Positions 1-11,369 of a stretch of DNA of 64,000 nt are shown here, in pieces; within the stretch, counting starts at the first letter, position 1; the number at the start of each line of letters is the position of its first letter. The notes under the pieces are model-generated. The model did no database searches. It worked only from the letters and a program-made list of their open reading frames with translations, and had not been told where the DNA came from. Origin of the DNA: Rosa chinensis (Eukaryota; Streptophyta; Magnoliopsida; Rosales; Rosaceae); NCBI RefSeq assembly GCF_002994745.2, contig NC_037093.1:49518384-49582383 (forward strand), given 5' to 3'. A program made the position numbers and the translations under genes.

Positions 1-770
1 GCAGGATGTAGATATGTGATGCATACAAGCGGAGAAATCAAATAGGCATATGTATATTCATTTGCCATGCCCGTACCTTTCTTCTATGAATCTGTAGAAA
101 AAATGTGGAAGAACAACCAAATTTAACATAAAGATAAACCAATTCTAATAAACATAAACAAACAGAGAGGTCGCTCCCACCAACCAGCCATCCACAACCC
201 ATTGGGTTGATGAACAAGGCTCTACTTATACCTTCAAGCATTTTCTACAGTATTTACAAGATTTTACACCATATAGATGGTTCAAACATTTTCCATTATT
301 AATTACAGGAGTCCAGTTTTAATTCTTCATTCCTTCCTGGTTCAATAATTTTTGCTCAGAATAAGTGAGGTCCCTTATTCAACAATATGAAGGGAAACAA
401 TACTCACTGCAACAAAAAAACACACACAACTTCTGCAGCACAAAATTCAAGAACAACCGCAAAACCCAACAAGGCAAAAACCTCAGAGACCAAACACACA
501 AGCTCAAAAATCTGCTTGCTTCCAACTTCATTCCAACTAAACTACACCAACCTTAATCTCAGCACATAGAAATGCTCAAAACTGAATGAGAAGTAAAGAA
601 TGACACAAAAATCCATTGGAGACGGCCTTTACATTTCAATTTACAAGATTGTTTCCAAGAGGCATCATTTTTAAGAGGGGAAACAGATTGACCTGTTGTC
701 AATCAATTCAATTCTACATAGGCTTTTTTTTTTTCCCAAGCAAAACTGTGGTTTCTTCCAGTTATGTCTT
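1..770. other. AT-rich non-coding sequence, no gene recognised
   Basis: No reading frame here resembles a known protein, and no paired terminal repeats are visible. The stretch lies downstream (minus-strand sense) of the syntaxin-like fragment and could be its 3' flank or the outer part of a mobile element that starts before the window. Confidence 0.5.
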
Positions 771-1515
771 TTTCTGTAAACAAGCCTTACAACCAACTCA
801 TTACTAGCAGCAAACTCTTCAGATGAAAGCCCTTTAACCTGTGAGCAAATAGTAGCATTTATAAACCTCACTGCACAAACCCTAAGCAATCAAGAATTCT
901 ATACCAAACAGGCAAAATTGACAACTCAACTACACATGTTCTTCCACTTCAATTTACTATCGAGTACTAAAACACCGTATCCGAGTGCAATCATCTTTCA
1001 ATTTTCAGTTTTAGAATGTAGCACACTAAACATCAATTTCTCAAACAGTTTTATGAAAATGCATAATTACTAAGAAGCACGATAATAGAATTGATTCAAA
1101 CAGTGGAGGCCAACCTTCTTTACAGCCGATCTCTGCAACTTGGAAACCTCTTTAAGCAATCGAGCCTTGGTCCGGCGAATCACGACATTCAGAGCAACTG
1201 CAAATGCCCTACTTTTCTCTTTTGAAGCAAGCTCCGCTTTCTGCAGATCAAAATTACTCAAAATTCAATCTCAATTTGAAAAATAGGACCAAATCATAAC
1301 TAAAATTCTAGTCAATTTCAAAGAGATTCGAAATTCTGAACTCTCAAAGAGATTTCATCGCTCTGAAACACATAGTTTGAATCAGAAAGAGACTGAACCT
1401 GAAGAGCAGCTTCAATGTCGAACTCGACGGCAGAGTAGAGGCGAGCGAAGGCATCGTCGCCGGAGACATTAGAGTCCTTCTACTTGTCGATGCCGTATCG
1501 GTCGTACTTGTTGCA
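771..1515 (-). pseudogene. SYP71-type syntaxin fragment, three exon pieces
   Basis: Plant SYP7-clade syntaxins are Qc-SNAREs of the ER and plasma membrane that act in vesicle fusion. Three minus-strand pieces match the N-terminal half of that family in the correct order. Piece 1 (about 1515-1400) reads NKYDRYGIDK, a stop, then SGDDAFARLYSA. Piece 2 (about 1240-1113) reads LQKAELASKEKSRAF and later RRTKARLLKEV. Piece 3 (about 840-775) reads VKGLSSEEFAASNELV. The pieces are separated by intron-like AT-rich DNA. The SNARE helix and the C-terminal membrane anchor are missing, and an in-frame TAG follows YGIDK, so this cannot encode a working SNARE. It sits close to a WDR70-like 5' fragment on the same strand. 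Family assignment is by recall of family motifs and is fairly sure; the exact exon ends are approximate. Confidence 0.72.
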
Positions 1516-1566
1516 GATCACGGCGAAGGCATCGTCGCCGGAGACGTTAGATTCCTTCCATTCTCG
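1446..1566. repeat. short direct duplication inside and beside syntaxin-like exon 1
   Basis: The motif GGCGAAGGCATCGTCGCCGG, followed by AGAC(A/G)TTAGA and TCCTTC, occurs twice, near 1446-1485 and again near 1522-1560. The second copy lies just 5' (minus sense) of the recognisable exon, so part of exon 1 has been copied upstream of itself. This is a local tandem duplication with point changes. Confidence 0.7.
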
Positions 1567-2067
1567 CCGACGGCGACGTGTTTCAGCGGATCATGGAGGA
1601 AGAAACCGATCAAAATTGTTTGAGATCTCGAGAGAGTGAGAGTGAAAAAGACCGTGAATTTTTTTCTATGAGGAATTTTATCTCCAACATCTGGTTCAAC
1701 CTGAGGAAAGTGAAGAAGATAATGCAATGAGATTATCAGAGAGGAAAGATCAGGAGGAATTAGATATGAAGATTCTCTCACAAAGCTTATAGCTTAAAAG
1801 GGCATAATCGGAATCAAAAAAATTAAAAACTGACCTTTTTTAACATCACTTCATTATTAATAAAGACTAAATTAATCTTATTGACAATTCATGATGGACC
1901 ATTTTATCAAGTGGGAAACTAGGTGACATTTTTATCATTTCACACTGTAATGTGACCTTTTCCATCATTTCCCTTACTTAAAACCCACATATTCCTGCGA
2001 AATTGTCTCGAAAGTAAAACCCAAAATTTTTGTTTACCAGTTTCTTTGTATTGAAGTTATTGAAATC
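1567..2067. other. spacer between two gene fragments
   Basis: The sequence is AT-rich with no supported coding content. It lies between the WDR70-like fragment (which ends abruptly near 2068) and the syntaxin-like fragment. The two captured-looking pieces may meet here, but no clear terminal repeat or TSD was found. Confidence 0.45.
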
Positions 2068-3140
2068 CTAAATGCGTAGTGACCCATCCTCCGACGATGT
2101 CAAGATTTCGTCTTTCTTTCTAGGGTGCCACTGTCCACAGGTCAATCCAGTAATATGCCCCTTGGTATTCTTAAGATCACGAATATACATGTCCCCTTTG
2201 ACAAACTCTCCTAGCGTAAGTCCGTCACGATCATAAATCTGATAATGCAAATGTTTTCAGAAACCATATAACAAATTCATATTGCAAAACAAAACACACA
2301 ACCATCATATAACAAATTGCAAAACCCCAGCTTTGCAAAACAAAACACACAACCATCATTGGATACATAAAAACAAAGCTAGACAATGCACATAATAACA
2401 AGATGAAGTTAATGGGGATTCACCTTTGCCTGAGCTGAGCCGGTGACACACAGAAACCGGTCGGCGGTGGGGCTTCAGCTTATAGTCCTCACTTGATGAC
2501 CTTCAGACGGCTCCAGCTGCCGGAAAGATTGCAACTTTGCATTCATTCCTTGAAAATCGTACATTCTCACAGAATGGTCATAGCTACCAGATATAACTCT
2601 AGAACCAGTGTGATCAATGGCGAGGGCCGAAACCACCTTGGTGTGTCCCTTCAGCACAATCTCATTGCTCACCGGAATCCGGTACTTGTTCTCCTCTTCC
2701 GCATCGGAATCCCAATCGTCTCTATTGGACCTCCCCGGCGCCGGCGGTCCAATCATCTCACCATCGTCGTCGCTCTCGGCACTCCCGGGAGGCGGCGGCG
2801 GTCCGATGAGGGCATCGCTGTCGTCGTCGGAGGCCGAATCAGGCTGCGGTGGACGAGGCGGTCAGATAAGGGTTGCATCCGAATCGCTAGGGTTAGGGTT
2901 AGGGTTGGGGGTTTTGGCGGTACGGAGGGAATTGAGCCAGGTTTTGGAGGAGGAGGAGGAGAGAGAAGGGAGGTCGGCGGAGGAGGGTGGTGGTTGTCGT
3001 TGCTGTTGTTGAAGGTTCTGGTTACGACGGGTCGTATTGTGGATGGCTTCGAGAGGGGTTTGAGATTTGGATTGATTACCGAATGTGAGAGGAAATTCGG
3101 CTCTCGCTCCGTCGTAGATCTCCGCTGCGTCGTCCGCCAT
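2068..3140 (-). pseudogene. WDR70-like WD40 protein, 5' fragment with nonsense codons
   Basis: The intact family (WDR70, a nuclear WD40-repeat protein) starts with an acidic, Pro-rich N-terminal region followed by WD repeats. Exon 1 starts at ATG 3140 and reads EIYDGARAEFPLTFG, then QTPLEAIHNTTRR, two MIGPP/ALIGPP-type Pro patches, and the first WD repeat (LKGHTKVVSALAIDHTGSRV, then SGSYDHSVRMYDFQGMNAK). It runs to about 2428. Exon 2 (about 2240-2068) reads IYDRDGLTLGEFVKGDMYIR and ends after SSEDGSLRI. In-frame TGA codons interrupt exon 1 after SDATLI (about 2862-2864) and where a Trp is expected in VRTIS-stop-SP. The remaining WD repeats are absent. This is a truncated, disabled duplicate or captured fragment, not the working gene. 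Confidence 0.82.
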
Positions 3141-4189
3141 TTGTTCTCCGCACTGTGATTTTTGTTCTTCGTCGTTGGCCGGAACCAGATTGGGTTATAT
3201 ATGGCGAAGCTCTACCGCCATGGAAGTTTGAACATGACCTATTGAGATAAACAACTGGTTCGGGGTTCAGGGTCTGGTCCGTCCAGCAAGCCCAACTATA
3301 AATGAGCCCAATTATTGTTTTTTGCACCCGAAATAAGAAGTGTATTTAACAGGTGGTCTCGGTTCAACCCGACAACTTTCAAATGACACAATCTATTTAC
3401 TTTAGCGTGTTTGGACTTTTGAGGAGCGAAAGATGATGGATTTTTTTTTGGCAAAAGAAAAATTTATTAAACGAAAGAGAGATCAAATATCAACAGGGGA
3501 AGACATGAGACCAAAACTTATAAGGAATAAAAATGCAACAAGCATTACCAAACCATGGATATGGTTGAAGATAAACCAAAGTCCAAAGAACTAAAGTTAA
3601 GACGCATCTTAGGTGTTCGATTGATGTCGGGTACCTTGAATTCATTTGACATTGTTTTGCTTGAATTCCTTGTGTTCAGGCTTTGGAAGAGTGCGAAGAA
3701 GATTCTCATCTAAAGCTGCTTCACCCTCATCAAACCAAGTTTCATAATTGATCTCAGATTAAGCATAAAGTGTATGACCAAGAGGTTCTTCCTTTTCCAA
3801 ATCACCCCAACAAATCTTTGGAACATTATGTTCTACTCAGTGTCAACCAAAGTGTTTAAGCATAGTCCAACTATCTCTTGTTCGTTTGCAACAATGGGCT
3901 CATCTTGTTGCACTTGAGTAAGGATCTTAATTAAAGTTATTACTAGTCGAAACATTGTCATTACATGTAGATCTTGTTGGATCCATGCTATCCTCACGCA
4001 TTTTCTTTATTAATTATTTTTTCCTTGATCTTAAAACTACCAGTGTCATGCTAGCATCATTTGCCTTATCTCCATTAACCTCGCTTGGTGAGGCAAGTTT
4101 TGAAACTGTACAATGATATGAAGTTTCCAGTCCTTTCGTGAGCTCAAGGGATTGATCATTTATTTCATTGATCACCTGATCTGCCATTT
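3141..4189. other. flank of WDR70-like fragment; possible antisense LINE 3' end
   Basis: The sequence upstream of the WDR70-like ATG could include its old promoter. From about 3441 an oligo-T run is followed by GGCAAAAGAAAAATTTATTA, a composition often seen at the reverse complement of plant LINE 3' ends. No LINE protein could be confirmed in 3500-4100, so this is a weak call. Confidence 0.3.
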
Positions 4190-4506
4190 CCTCAACTTAC
4201 TGCTAAGAACAATGACTACTTTGTGATACGCTACATGAGAGATACATTTGAGGACAAGGATTTATCATTTGCCAACAAGGTACACTTAATTATAAGATAT
4301 ACACCTGTTTTCATTCACTTAGTATTCTATATGTGTTTGACTGATCTGTTTGGTACTATTGACCTACACTTTATATAACTTGGGTTTGTTACTTGAAATC
4401 GTTTCAGTGGGAGATGAGAAGAAACCTTGTGTATTGCCAAGAGGACATTGATGTGATGCGGAGTGAGTGGGCAAAGTTTTCGTCAAGTCATATATGTAGG
4501 AGCTAA
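4190..4506 (+). pseudogene. Ulp1-type SUMO protease C-terminal fragment, two exons
   Basis: Ulp1-like cysteine proteases are encoded by host genes and very often carried by plant CACTA and Mutator-like transposons. Exon a (to 4279) reads NNDYFVIRYMRDTFEDKDLS, then FANK. It is followed by a GT...AG intron (4280-4407, ending GTTTCAG). Exon b (4408-4506) reads WEMRRNLVYCQEDIDVMRSE and ends at TAA. This matches the last segment of the C48 peptidase domain. The catalytic Cys normally found in a DCG motif is replaced here (NND), and the His/Asp part of the domain is not seen upstream. Exon b and its flanks recur inverted at 24570-24935. Confidence 0.6.
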
Positions 4507-4676
4507 TTAGTGGTAGGTTGAAGGAAACAGATTACTTTGTTAAGTTCTGCTGATACATGCATATGAATGATTGTAGCAGATGCATGTATATATGCATATA
4601 TGGTTTTGGAACAAGTGGAAGTCTTCTGCTGTTTTCAATGGTGCAGCCAGAATGGTTTCTTTACTTGTCGAATGCA
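4284..4676 (+). repeat. left arm of a large inverted repeat flanking the viral nest
   Basis: The sequence from CATTCACTTAGTATTCTATA through Ulp1 exon b to CAGAATGGTTTCTTTACTTG is present in reverse complement at about 24570-24935, with only scattered differences. Beyond 4676 the two arms diverge: here into a TG-rich microsatellite (4684-4707), there into viral sequence. Confidence 0.85.
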
Positions 4677-4739
4677 GCTATATATGTGTGTGTGTGTGTG
4701 TGTGTGTGATACCATCGTGTTTTGTTGTAAAAGGGTATA

Positions 4740-5041
4740 TTAAAGTGATGAAGGAAGACCGAGAATTACTTTGTCGATTAAGTTTTTGACTAGGACAAAT
4801 GGTGCTTTGAAGCATGCATTGTTTTGACAGACATGTGCTTTGGGAATTTCGTATTTCATATCCATTTTGGTTCCATTAGCTGATCTTAATGTTTCTTTTG
4901 TTTTTTCAAAATATTTAGATGGTATTAGACCTTCTTGTATGCAGTTGAGATCTGCACCTGAATCAATAAGTGTTGTTGTTATTAATTGAAGATCTTTGAT
5001 TTTAAGGTGTACTTCGGCATACCATTTTTTGAGTTGGATTT
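4740..5041 (-). pseudogene. endogenous caulimovirid remnant: aspartic protease segment
   Basis: The minus-strand frame contains LIDSGADLNCI, the D-S-G active-site signature of a pararetroviral retropepsin, and further on VILGLP. The frame is cut at 5041 by a solo LTR (TSD GATTT) and is shifted near 4750. The rest of the viral polymerase is not present at lower coordinates. This is the 3'-most viral segment in the window and continues the coat segment at 14049-14883. It is an old, fragmented genomic copy. Confidence 0.72.
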
Positions 5042-6381
5042 TGTGATGCCCCGGAAATTCGTATTTATTTTCGGATGAATTTCCGGAATCTAAATTATGA
5101 TTATTGGATGGTTTCGTGGCTCGTGGATGGAGCGGAATTGTTTCGGACGAATTTTTATCTGGAAAGTATAACTTTAGGGGGGGGGGGGGGGGCAAAGGTT
5201 GACTTTTTATTTATTGGAATTCTCTAAAAACTTCATTCACAAAAGTTGTAGAGCGCGTCGATACGAGTTCGTGGACATGTGGAATGCATCAATCAGAGTT
5301 CGCATGAGAAAGTTATGGCTTTCGGAAAAGTTTTTGTTTTTGTATAAATAGAGAAATTCCGAAATTCTTTTCATAAATGCATATTTCCATTTTCGGAAAT
5401 ATTTCTTCCTCTCCCGACTGCACCTTCTGAATCAAAGTTATCCGGCTGACCCGACCCGAACCCGATATTCCGACCAGGTCGGAACTCCATTTTCCGGCGG
5501 CTTCTACCGGTGAAACTTTCCAGATCGGTTCACCACCTTGCTCCAGTCCTCCCTCTGGTGTTCTCTAGCGGCGATTTTCCTCCACGGTAGCGCTGCAAGA
5601 TGGCAAAGATTGAGGTTTTCAGACCCGACAGGAAAACGTAGCTCCGGTGACGGTACTGCTTCAAGTTTCCTCCTTTGGCTTCATGGGAGCCTTCTGGATC
5701 GATCTATGGTGTTTGTTTGGATCGATTTACGTGAAAATCAGTTCAACTCGGATTGGGCAAAAATTCAAAGCTTGTGAGGTAGTTTTCGACCCTTTATGCT
5801 TCTTTTCTGACTTCGAGCATGCTTAGATGAATAGCTTTGATATTGGAAGTTTTGTGAAATATTGAGTTTTGACCGTCGGTGGTTCTGGCTGCGTTCCGGC
5901 CATGTAAGGGACTGTTTCTGGTATTATATATATATATATATATATTCTACTCGTCGATACGAGCGTTTCGATATATAATACGCAATTTTTGGAGTTCGTA
6001 TGAAATTGTTATGATTTTTATGGTTTCATACCGGTCGATTTATTCGATCCGTAAGGATTTAAGCATTCGATCGACTTGTGGTTTTGGCATATCGATTGTG
6101 GAAGTATTCCGAAGACTTTGGGAGGTCTCGGATGTAGTTTCGTCTCAATTGGCGCCACTTTGGGGATTTTTGTTCGAAACGGGGGTTTCAGACTTAAATT
6201 GATTGTGAATTGTTACTAAGTTGAAACCTTATGTGATTAGGTTCTTGACGAAGTATTCTTGGACGGTTGTTTTGTGGTTTGGCTGCTTTGTTCTATATTG
6301 AAGACGTAGCGGGAATTTCGAGGTGAGTAATCTCACAATGTTCATTTACGAACAGGCTTATTTCACTATGCCAAAAAGGCC

Positions 6382-6412
6382 TTCAGACGACAGAACTGTT
6401 CTGTCGTCTGAA
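6382..6412. repeat. 31-bp subterminal palindrome of CACTA-1
   Basis: The 15-base arm TTCAGACGACAGAAC is followed by one central base and then its exact reverse complement. Related CAGACGACA/TGTCGTCTG units recur at 6465-6535, at 12770-12840 and in CACTA-2. In characterised CACTA elements such subterminal motifs bind the transposase; that role here is inferred. Confidence 0.8.
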
Positions 6413-7309
6413 CGAACAAAAATGTGTCGTCTAGTACGGTGTCGTCTCTTGGGGGCATCAGACGACAGAAGTGTTCTGTCGTCTGAAAAATCAGACGACA
6501 TAAAAAAATAAAAGTCTTGTGTCGTCTGATGAGTTTTGCATTTTGGGAACATTGTGATCTGTATCTTTAAAAGCATTCAAACAACAGTTTTGTATTGTCT
6601 GATAAACAAAACAACCACAGTATTTTTTAAATGCTATTGTGTGAAGCATATTTGCAAGACTTATTTGTGTGGTCTGAATGCCCATAAATAAGAAATATGA
6701 AGACTCGTATGTAGTGTCTTCTCTCATATAACAACAATTAAAGGTTGTGCTAATTTACTTTAAACGACAATTATATGTGGTCGTAAAGAGCATCAGAGGA
6801 CAATTAAGTGTCGTTCTAGGGTAGGTTTGTATGACATTTAAGTGTTGTGTGAAAGGTTTTGAAATTATACATATGTGATGTTGGGAAATGGTTTAGACAA
6901 TAGATATCATATTCTTTCTGTTATGTCAGTCTCATTACGACGACAATTTACTGTCGTTTGAGATTATTTAGACGACAAATATTTGTGGTGTGAATATAAA
7001 AATCACCACTAATAGTACATATTTTATATTGTCTGTAATCACGTCCAATCACACTTATTTATTGTTGTTATACACTTTAGCCAATACTTTTATCTAACTT
7101 ATGTTATTGTTTTGCCTTTCAGACTACAATTTTCTGTTATCCCATTGACAAAAAGACAATAGACTTCTAATGGGTTTTTGTGTTGTTTTTATGCAGCAGC
7201 AACCACACATTTTAGTGTGCTTTTGTTGTAGCTTGCAATTTGAGATAACACATATTAGTAGTCCCCTGTTGCGATTGGCATGCATGCATTTGGAAATTAA
7301 AATTGCCAT

Positions 7310-7624
7310 TCATTAAACCATAAAATCCACATCCAAAATCATTCTGGAAATAATCCATCATTGTCTCGTGTACACAAGCCTAATCATGAACATTAGTTCA
7401 AAATGGCCCATATCTAAAAATCTAGGCAGACAACAAAATATATGCATGCAGTACTGCAAGCTAATAAACTAGAAGCACTACACAATCCGGGCAACCAAGT
7501 AAACAACATAGCAAAATAGCTAGCAATACTGCAAGTTTGTCCAAGGTTTTATTGATCTTGAACTTGGGTAAATGGAAAAACTTTGACCCTAAACTGAAGC
7601 AAAGCAGTAGCAGCGTGACACTAC
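7310..7624. other. CACTA-1 interior, no gene recognised
   Basis: This is AT-rich sequence between the subterminal repeat zone and the beta-galactosidase fragment. It may include intron or 3' flank of the captured gene, but nothing diagnostic is seen. Confidence 0.4.
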
Positions 7625-8150
7625 TGTGAAGGTACCTTATCCAGCAGATCGGTAGAGTTTGGAGCGTGACAGGTACCATGGTTGCAGTTCCCATAGCTTC
7701 CAGGTGGAGTACCGAAGCTTGAAAATTTAATAGTAGAAATGGATTGCCCGTTTGTACACTCTAGGCGAAGTTTAGGCTTCTTTTGCTCCTTCAGTTTGCC
7801 TCGGTTCTTGGTCTGCCATTTCTCAACACGTGGGTGACTTTCAGAAGATCAATCTTTGTAACATCGCCAGCAAGCTCCTCAAATACCACCAACAAATTTT
7901 GGGATGGCTTGAGCCAATACCGAGGAACATGATACCTGAAACATAGATAGAATATAGGAAATTAGTAAATAGGTACTTAATGCTTTTTTCTGATCTAGTT
8001 GTAAACAAGTTTATACATACCATTGTTGAGTCGGTTGGAGACAACCAAATTGGCACTTGTTAATCCTGAATGTACCAAAATAATTGCACGCGCTGCAGCT
8101 ACCATTAGCATGAACAGTCCAGTATCTTCCAATGAACAATCCAGTTACCA
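7625..8150 (-). pseudogene. captured beta-galactosidase (GH35, BGAL) 3' fragment
   Basis: Plant GH35 beta-galactosidases act in the cell wall, and many end in a galactose-binding (SUEL-type) lectin domain. Minus-strand pieces in order read IGRYWTVHANGSCSACNYFG, then CQFGCLQPTQQW near 8030-8110; [20 protein letters not shown] near 7935-7850; and GQSISTIKFSSFGTPPGSYG, then NCNHGTCHA near 7770-7680. This is the typical end of the catalytic/jelly-roll region leading into the lectin domain. The catalytic Glu residues lie in the missing upstream part. The fragment is embedded in CACTA-1 and has frame shifts between pieces. Confidence 0.78.
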
Positions 8151-9740
8151 TAAGCTCAATTATTCCTTACGTTTTAGTTACCTCTAGCTAGGAGTGATAT
8201 ACCATATGATTAAATCAGTGGTTGATCCTAAACTTTATTTAGCATGACATGGTGCTTCATTTGATTGCTGAAAAGTACACACAAGTAGAGACTGTTAGAT
8301 CATAATGTCATGGTGTCCTGAAAAGTACATTGCTGCTAGCTCACTGCTTTATTACTGATCCTAGTGTCCTGTAAATTGCTGACTCACTTTGGGACCAGAG
8401 CACCCCATTTAGAACATTTACTCAAAACCCAAGGCCAGCTTAGCCCCTCCCCTTCCCTTCCCAGGCCCTAGGCTTCCTTTGTACCCAAAACAAGAAGGAA
8501 AAAAAAAAACAAAAGATGAAGACAAAACACACCAAGAGCGAAGAAGACAAAACACACAAAGCACCAAAGAATCAAAAATCGAAGAAATCAAAGAAATCAA
8601 AGAATTGAAAATTTGAAATGGTAGAGCAATAGAGCATTAACCAATTGAAACGGCAGCTTACAAAAATGAAAAATGAACCAGCAGAGCGTTAACTAACACT
8701 AACAGACCTGGGATCTCTTATTTTAGACATTAAGCAATGGAGGCGACAAGCTTCATATATAATAAGCATCATCATTTTGGACCTGTACTAACCTTGTACT
8801 TAACTCGTCATCATACAATACGAAAAGGAAAACAGCATATCATATGTACCAGACTACCAGCAATGAAAATCACTATGATTTACAAAAGGAAAACACAAAA
8901 CAAAATCAATCTCAGCCAAATAGAAAAACTCACGTAAATAAGCAAAATTAGAAGTAGCTAACTCATCCAAATCAAGACTAAGTACCAAAATTAGAAGTAG
9001 CAAACTCATTCAAACAGATACGAAGAAGTGAACCACTGAAGAACAAATTCTTCTCTTCAAAGTTCAAATTGTCCAATACTCCAATTGTTCAATCCAATTG
9101 CAAAATATTGAAATAGATTCAGTACCCAACTACCCATTAAGTCATTAACCAATTCAAACATCCAATTCAAACTTAGAACTTACCTTAAGAGACTGAATAT
9201 GATGTGTGATGCACTCTGAAAATAGAACACCAGAGAGATATTTATAAGCAGCCAGTTTGTGCACCAACACTATCAAACAACAACAAAATTCACCACAGTG
9301 AGTTTTAGACCTTTTTGATGTCCTAGATCTGAAACTAGATTCAGGTTCTTGTACAATTTAATTTGAGGGGTGCAGATAGTGGACTTAACCCAAGTTTGAG
9401 AGACATTTAAAGAATGTTGCAGTAATTTTCTATTTAAGAGAAAAAGGGAAATTTATGTGTACCTGGAGCTGCTACCCTTGAACTGGTGAACATGAGGCAC
9501 TAATCTTTTTGAAGTCTACACTTGGCTGCTCTGTGCAATGAAAAGAGAAAAAGGAAAACCTCATGAACAACAAAACCGAAGTATCCAAAAGCAAAGCATG
9601 AGCACAAAACCAAGCAACCCAACAGCTCAAAAATGACCAAATAATCCCCCACCTTCTCGGATATGAGATAAGTAACAGTGAGGAACATTTCGTGGGGCTG
9701 GTAAACATTAAATATGAGATAAAGTAATGCACAAATAAGC
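8151..9740. other. CACTA-1 interior, non-coding or unrecognised
   Basis: No protein family was recognised on either strand. The interval separates the beta-galactosidase piece from the NAP1-like piece and is AT-rich with short A/T runs. It may hold captured introns or UTRs. Confidence 0.4.
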
Positions 9741-9816
9741 CCCCACCTCCTCAGATAGCATGTCATTGTTCTTCATTGCATTAAGCCAGAAACAGGGCAG
9801 TCCTTTCCCTGCAATT
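9741..9816 (-). pseudogene. captured NAP1-like exon
   Basis: One short minus-strand exon reads GLPCFWLNAMKNNDMLSEE. It corresponds to the NAP1 (nucleosome assembly protein 1, H2A-H2B chaperone) motif in which FWLTAMKNNE-like residues precede the core fold. The preceding bases end in a CAG-like acceptor. Only one exon was recognised, so the assignment rests on a short match. Confidence 0.55.
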
Positions 9817-10582
9817 CGTGTAAAGCAACAAATAAATTCTCATTGTCAAAGAACAAACAGTTACTAAATGAACCGCCAATACTATACCTTCAGCTTCCTG
9901 CATAGCTGTGAAGTAGATCAATGCAATTCAATTTTAGAAAAAAGAGATGAAAGAGATATTAACTATTTCCTTTCTTGCAATATCATATCCCTTCAGCACA
10001 CCAGAGAGCTCAGTTACATCCAAATTCTACATATTATAATAAATGAAACACCTTTGTTTCCAAACAAAGCTGAAATATAAACTTTCGCAACAAAAATATT
10101 GCCAAAAACGATGGGGAAAGTTTCCAAATATCAAATGAGTACATGCTAGGTAACAATAGGGATAATAGTAATCACCAAAACCATTAAGAATGATAAACAA
10201 AGACTGAGCACTGGAAACATGAGTTGCTCAATTACCCTTTGTAATTAATTAATTTCATTTGGACGCCTCATTAATTTCTTTATCAGTCACTTTTCTTTAA
10301 TCTTTCCAAACTCCCAAAAAACGATTGCCACCATTGTCAGATAGCCAGGCAGTAGTGCTGTCAGCAGGCCAAAGTCTTAGGGAGGGGAAGAGGAAGAGAG
10401 AAGTGGGTTGAGAATATCCTTCTTTTGTTTCTATAGTCATTCACGAAGAGGGGTCAACAAAACAATCTATCAGGTTAAATATTACCTCAAGTATGTCCAT
10501 TTCAAGAGTAGCTTCTAAATGACACTAAGGAAAAAATGAAAACTCAAATACTGAAACCAAATAAGTACAACAAAGAAATATA
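9817..10582. other. CACTA-1 interior between NAP1-like and UBP12-like pieces
   Basis: Nothing recognisable was found. The sequence is AT-rich and has the look of introns. Confidence 0.4.
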
Positions 10583-11000
10583 CCCTTTCTAATTGAGTAC
10601 TTGTTGTGAATCTGATTAACTATAGCCAAGCTGAACTACACATATCTACTCCAACCATAAGGCAAAGCCTGCGAATCCGCTACATCCAAATACATTGACA
10701 AGTAGTCCACATTGTTTCCTTTAGGAAAAATCAGTATCCGCCTGATCAAACAAACCAAAGCAAATTTAACCAAAAAAAGAAGAAGCCATCACCCAGATAC
10801 AATATAAGCCAACTTCATGAGCGCAAACACATGATTGCCATGAGAAGGATACCATTTATAACCACCGACGATGAACATGTCAGAGTAGTGCTTTTTGGTG
10901 TGCAACCTAGAAAAGCTCTCAATTGTCCAAGTGAATTTCATTGTTGGAGGCTCCTCCACTGGCTGATTATCAACTGTACTCGCCGGCTCCACTTGAGCTA
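10583..11000 (-). pseudogene. captured UBP12/UBP13 ubiquitin protease MATH-domain exons
   Basis: UBP12 and UBP13 are plant homologues of USP7, deubiquitinases with an N-terminal MATH (TRAF-like) domain. Exon 1 (11000-10853) reads [19 protein letters not shown], then [16 protein letters not shown] and GGYKW. Exon 2 (from 10741) reads [20 protein letters not shown], then YGWSRYV, a TAG stop where Gln is expected, then FSLAIVNQIH. The splice sites are conserved: donor GTATCC at 10852 and acceptor CAG before 10741, joining in phase. Only the MATH part is present; the catalytic Cys/His domain is missing. Part of CACTA-1 cargo. Confidence 0.85.
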
Positions 11001-11369
11001 CTGTAAACACATCAAATACCATTAAACATCAGAAAACAACAAAACCAAAACCCTAACAAAAACAAATCCATTCACTCGCACTCTAATCCCCCAACTACAC
11101 CAAATTCGCATAAACCTCAACCATCCAGATCAACTACGCAACACACAAAATTTAAGAAATTGAAACAGTAAACGATAGCGTTAGTCTTGAAAACACAAAC
11201 CTTCCATGGGCTGAGGACCTTTGACCAAATCCGTATTCGGCACCAGCTAAAAATTGCGGAAGAAACAAAGCAGCTGGAAAGACGGAAAGAATTCAACTCG
11301 ATATTAGACAGACTGTCCTGGATTGCATTTTGCACTAGTCTACATTTCAATGAACAGGGATAGTCAGGT

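Noticed and set aside
2890..2916. TTAGGG-like repeats resembling telomere sequence
   Set aside because: They lie inside the WDR70-like exon and encode an Asn-Pro run; the plant telomere unit is TTTAGGG and the array is only three units.
2493..3158. 221-aa plus-strand frame
   Set aside because: It is the antisense shadow of the WDR70-like exon; the minus strand carries the family motifs.
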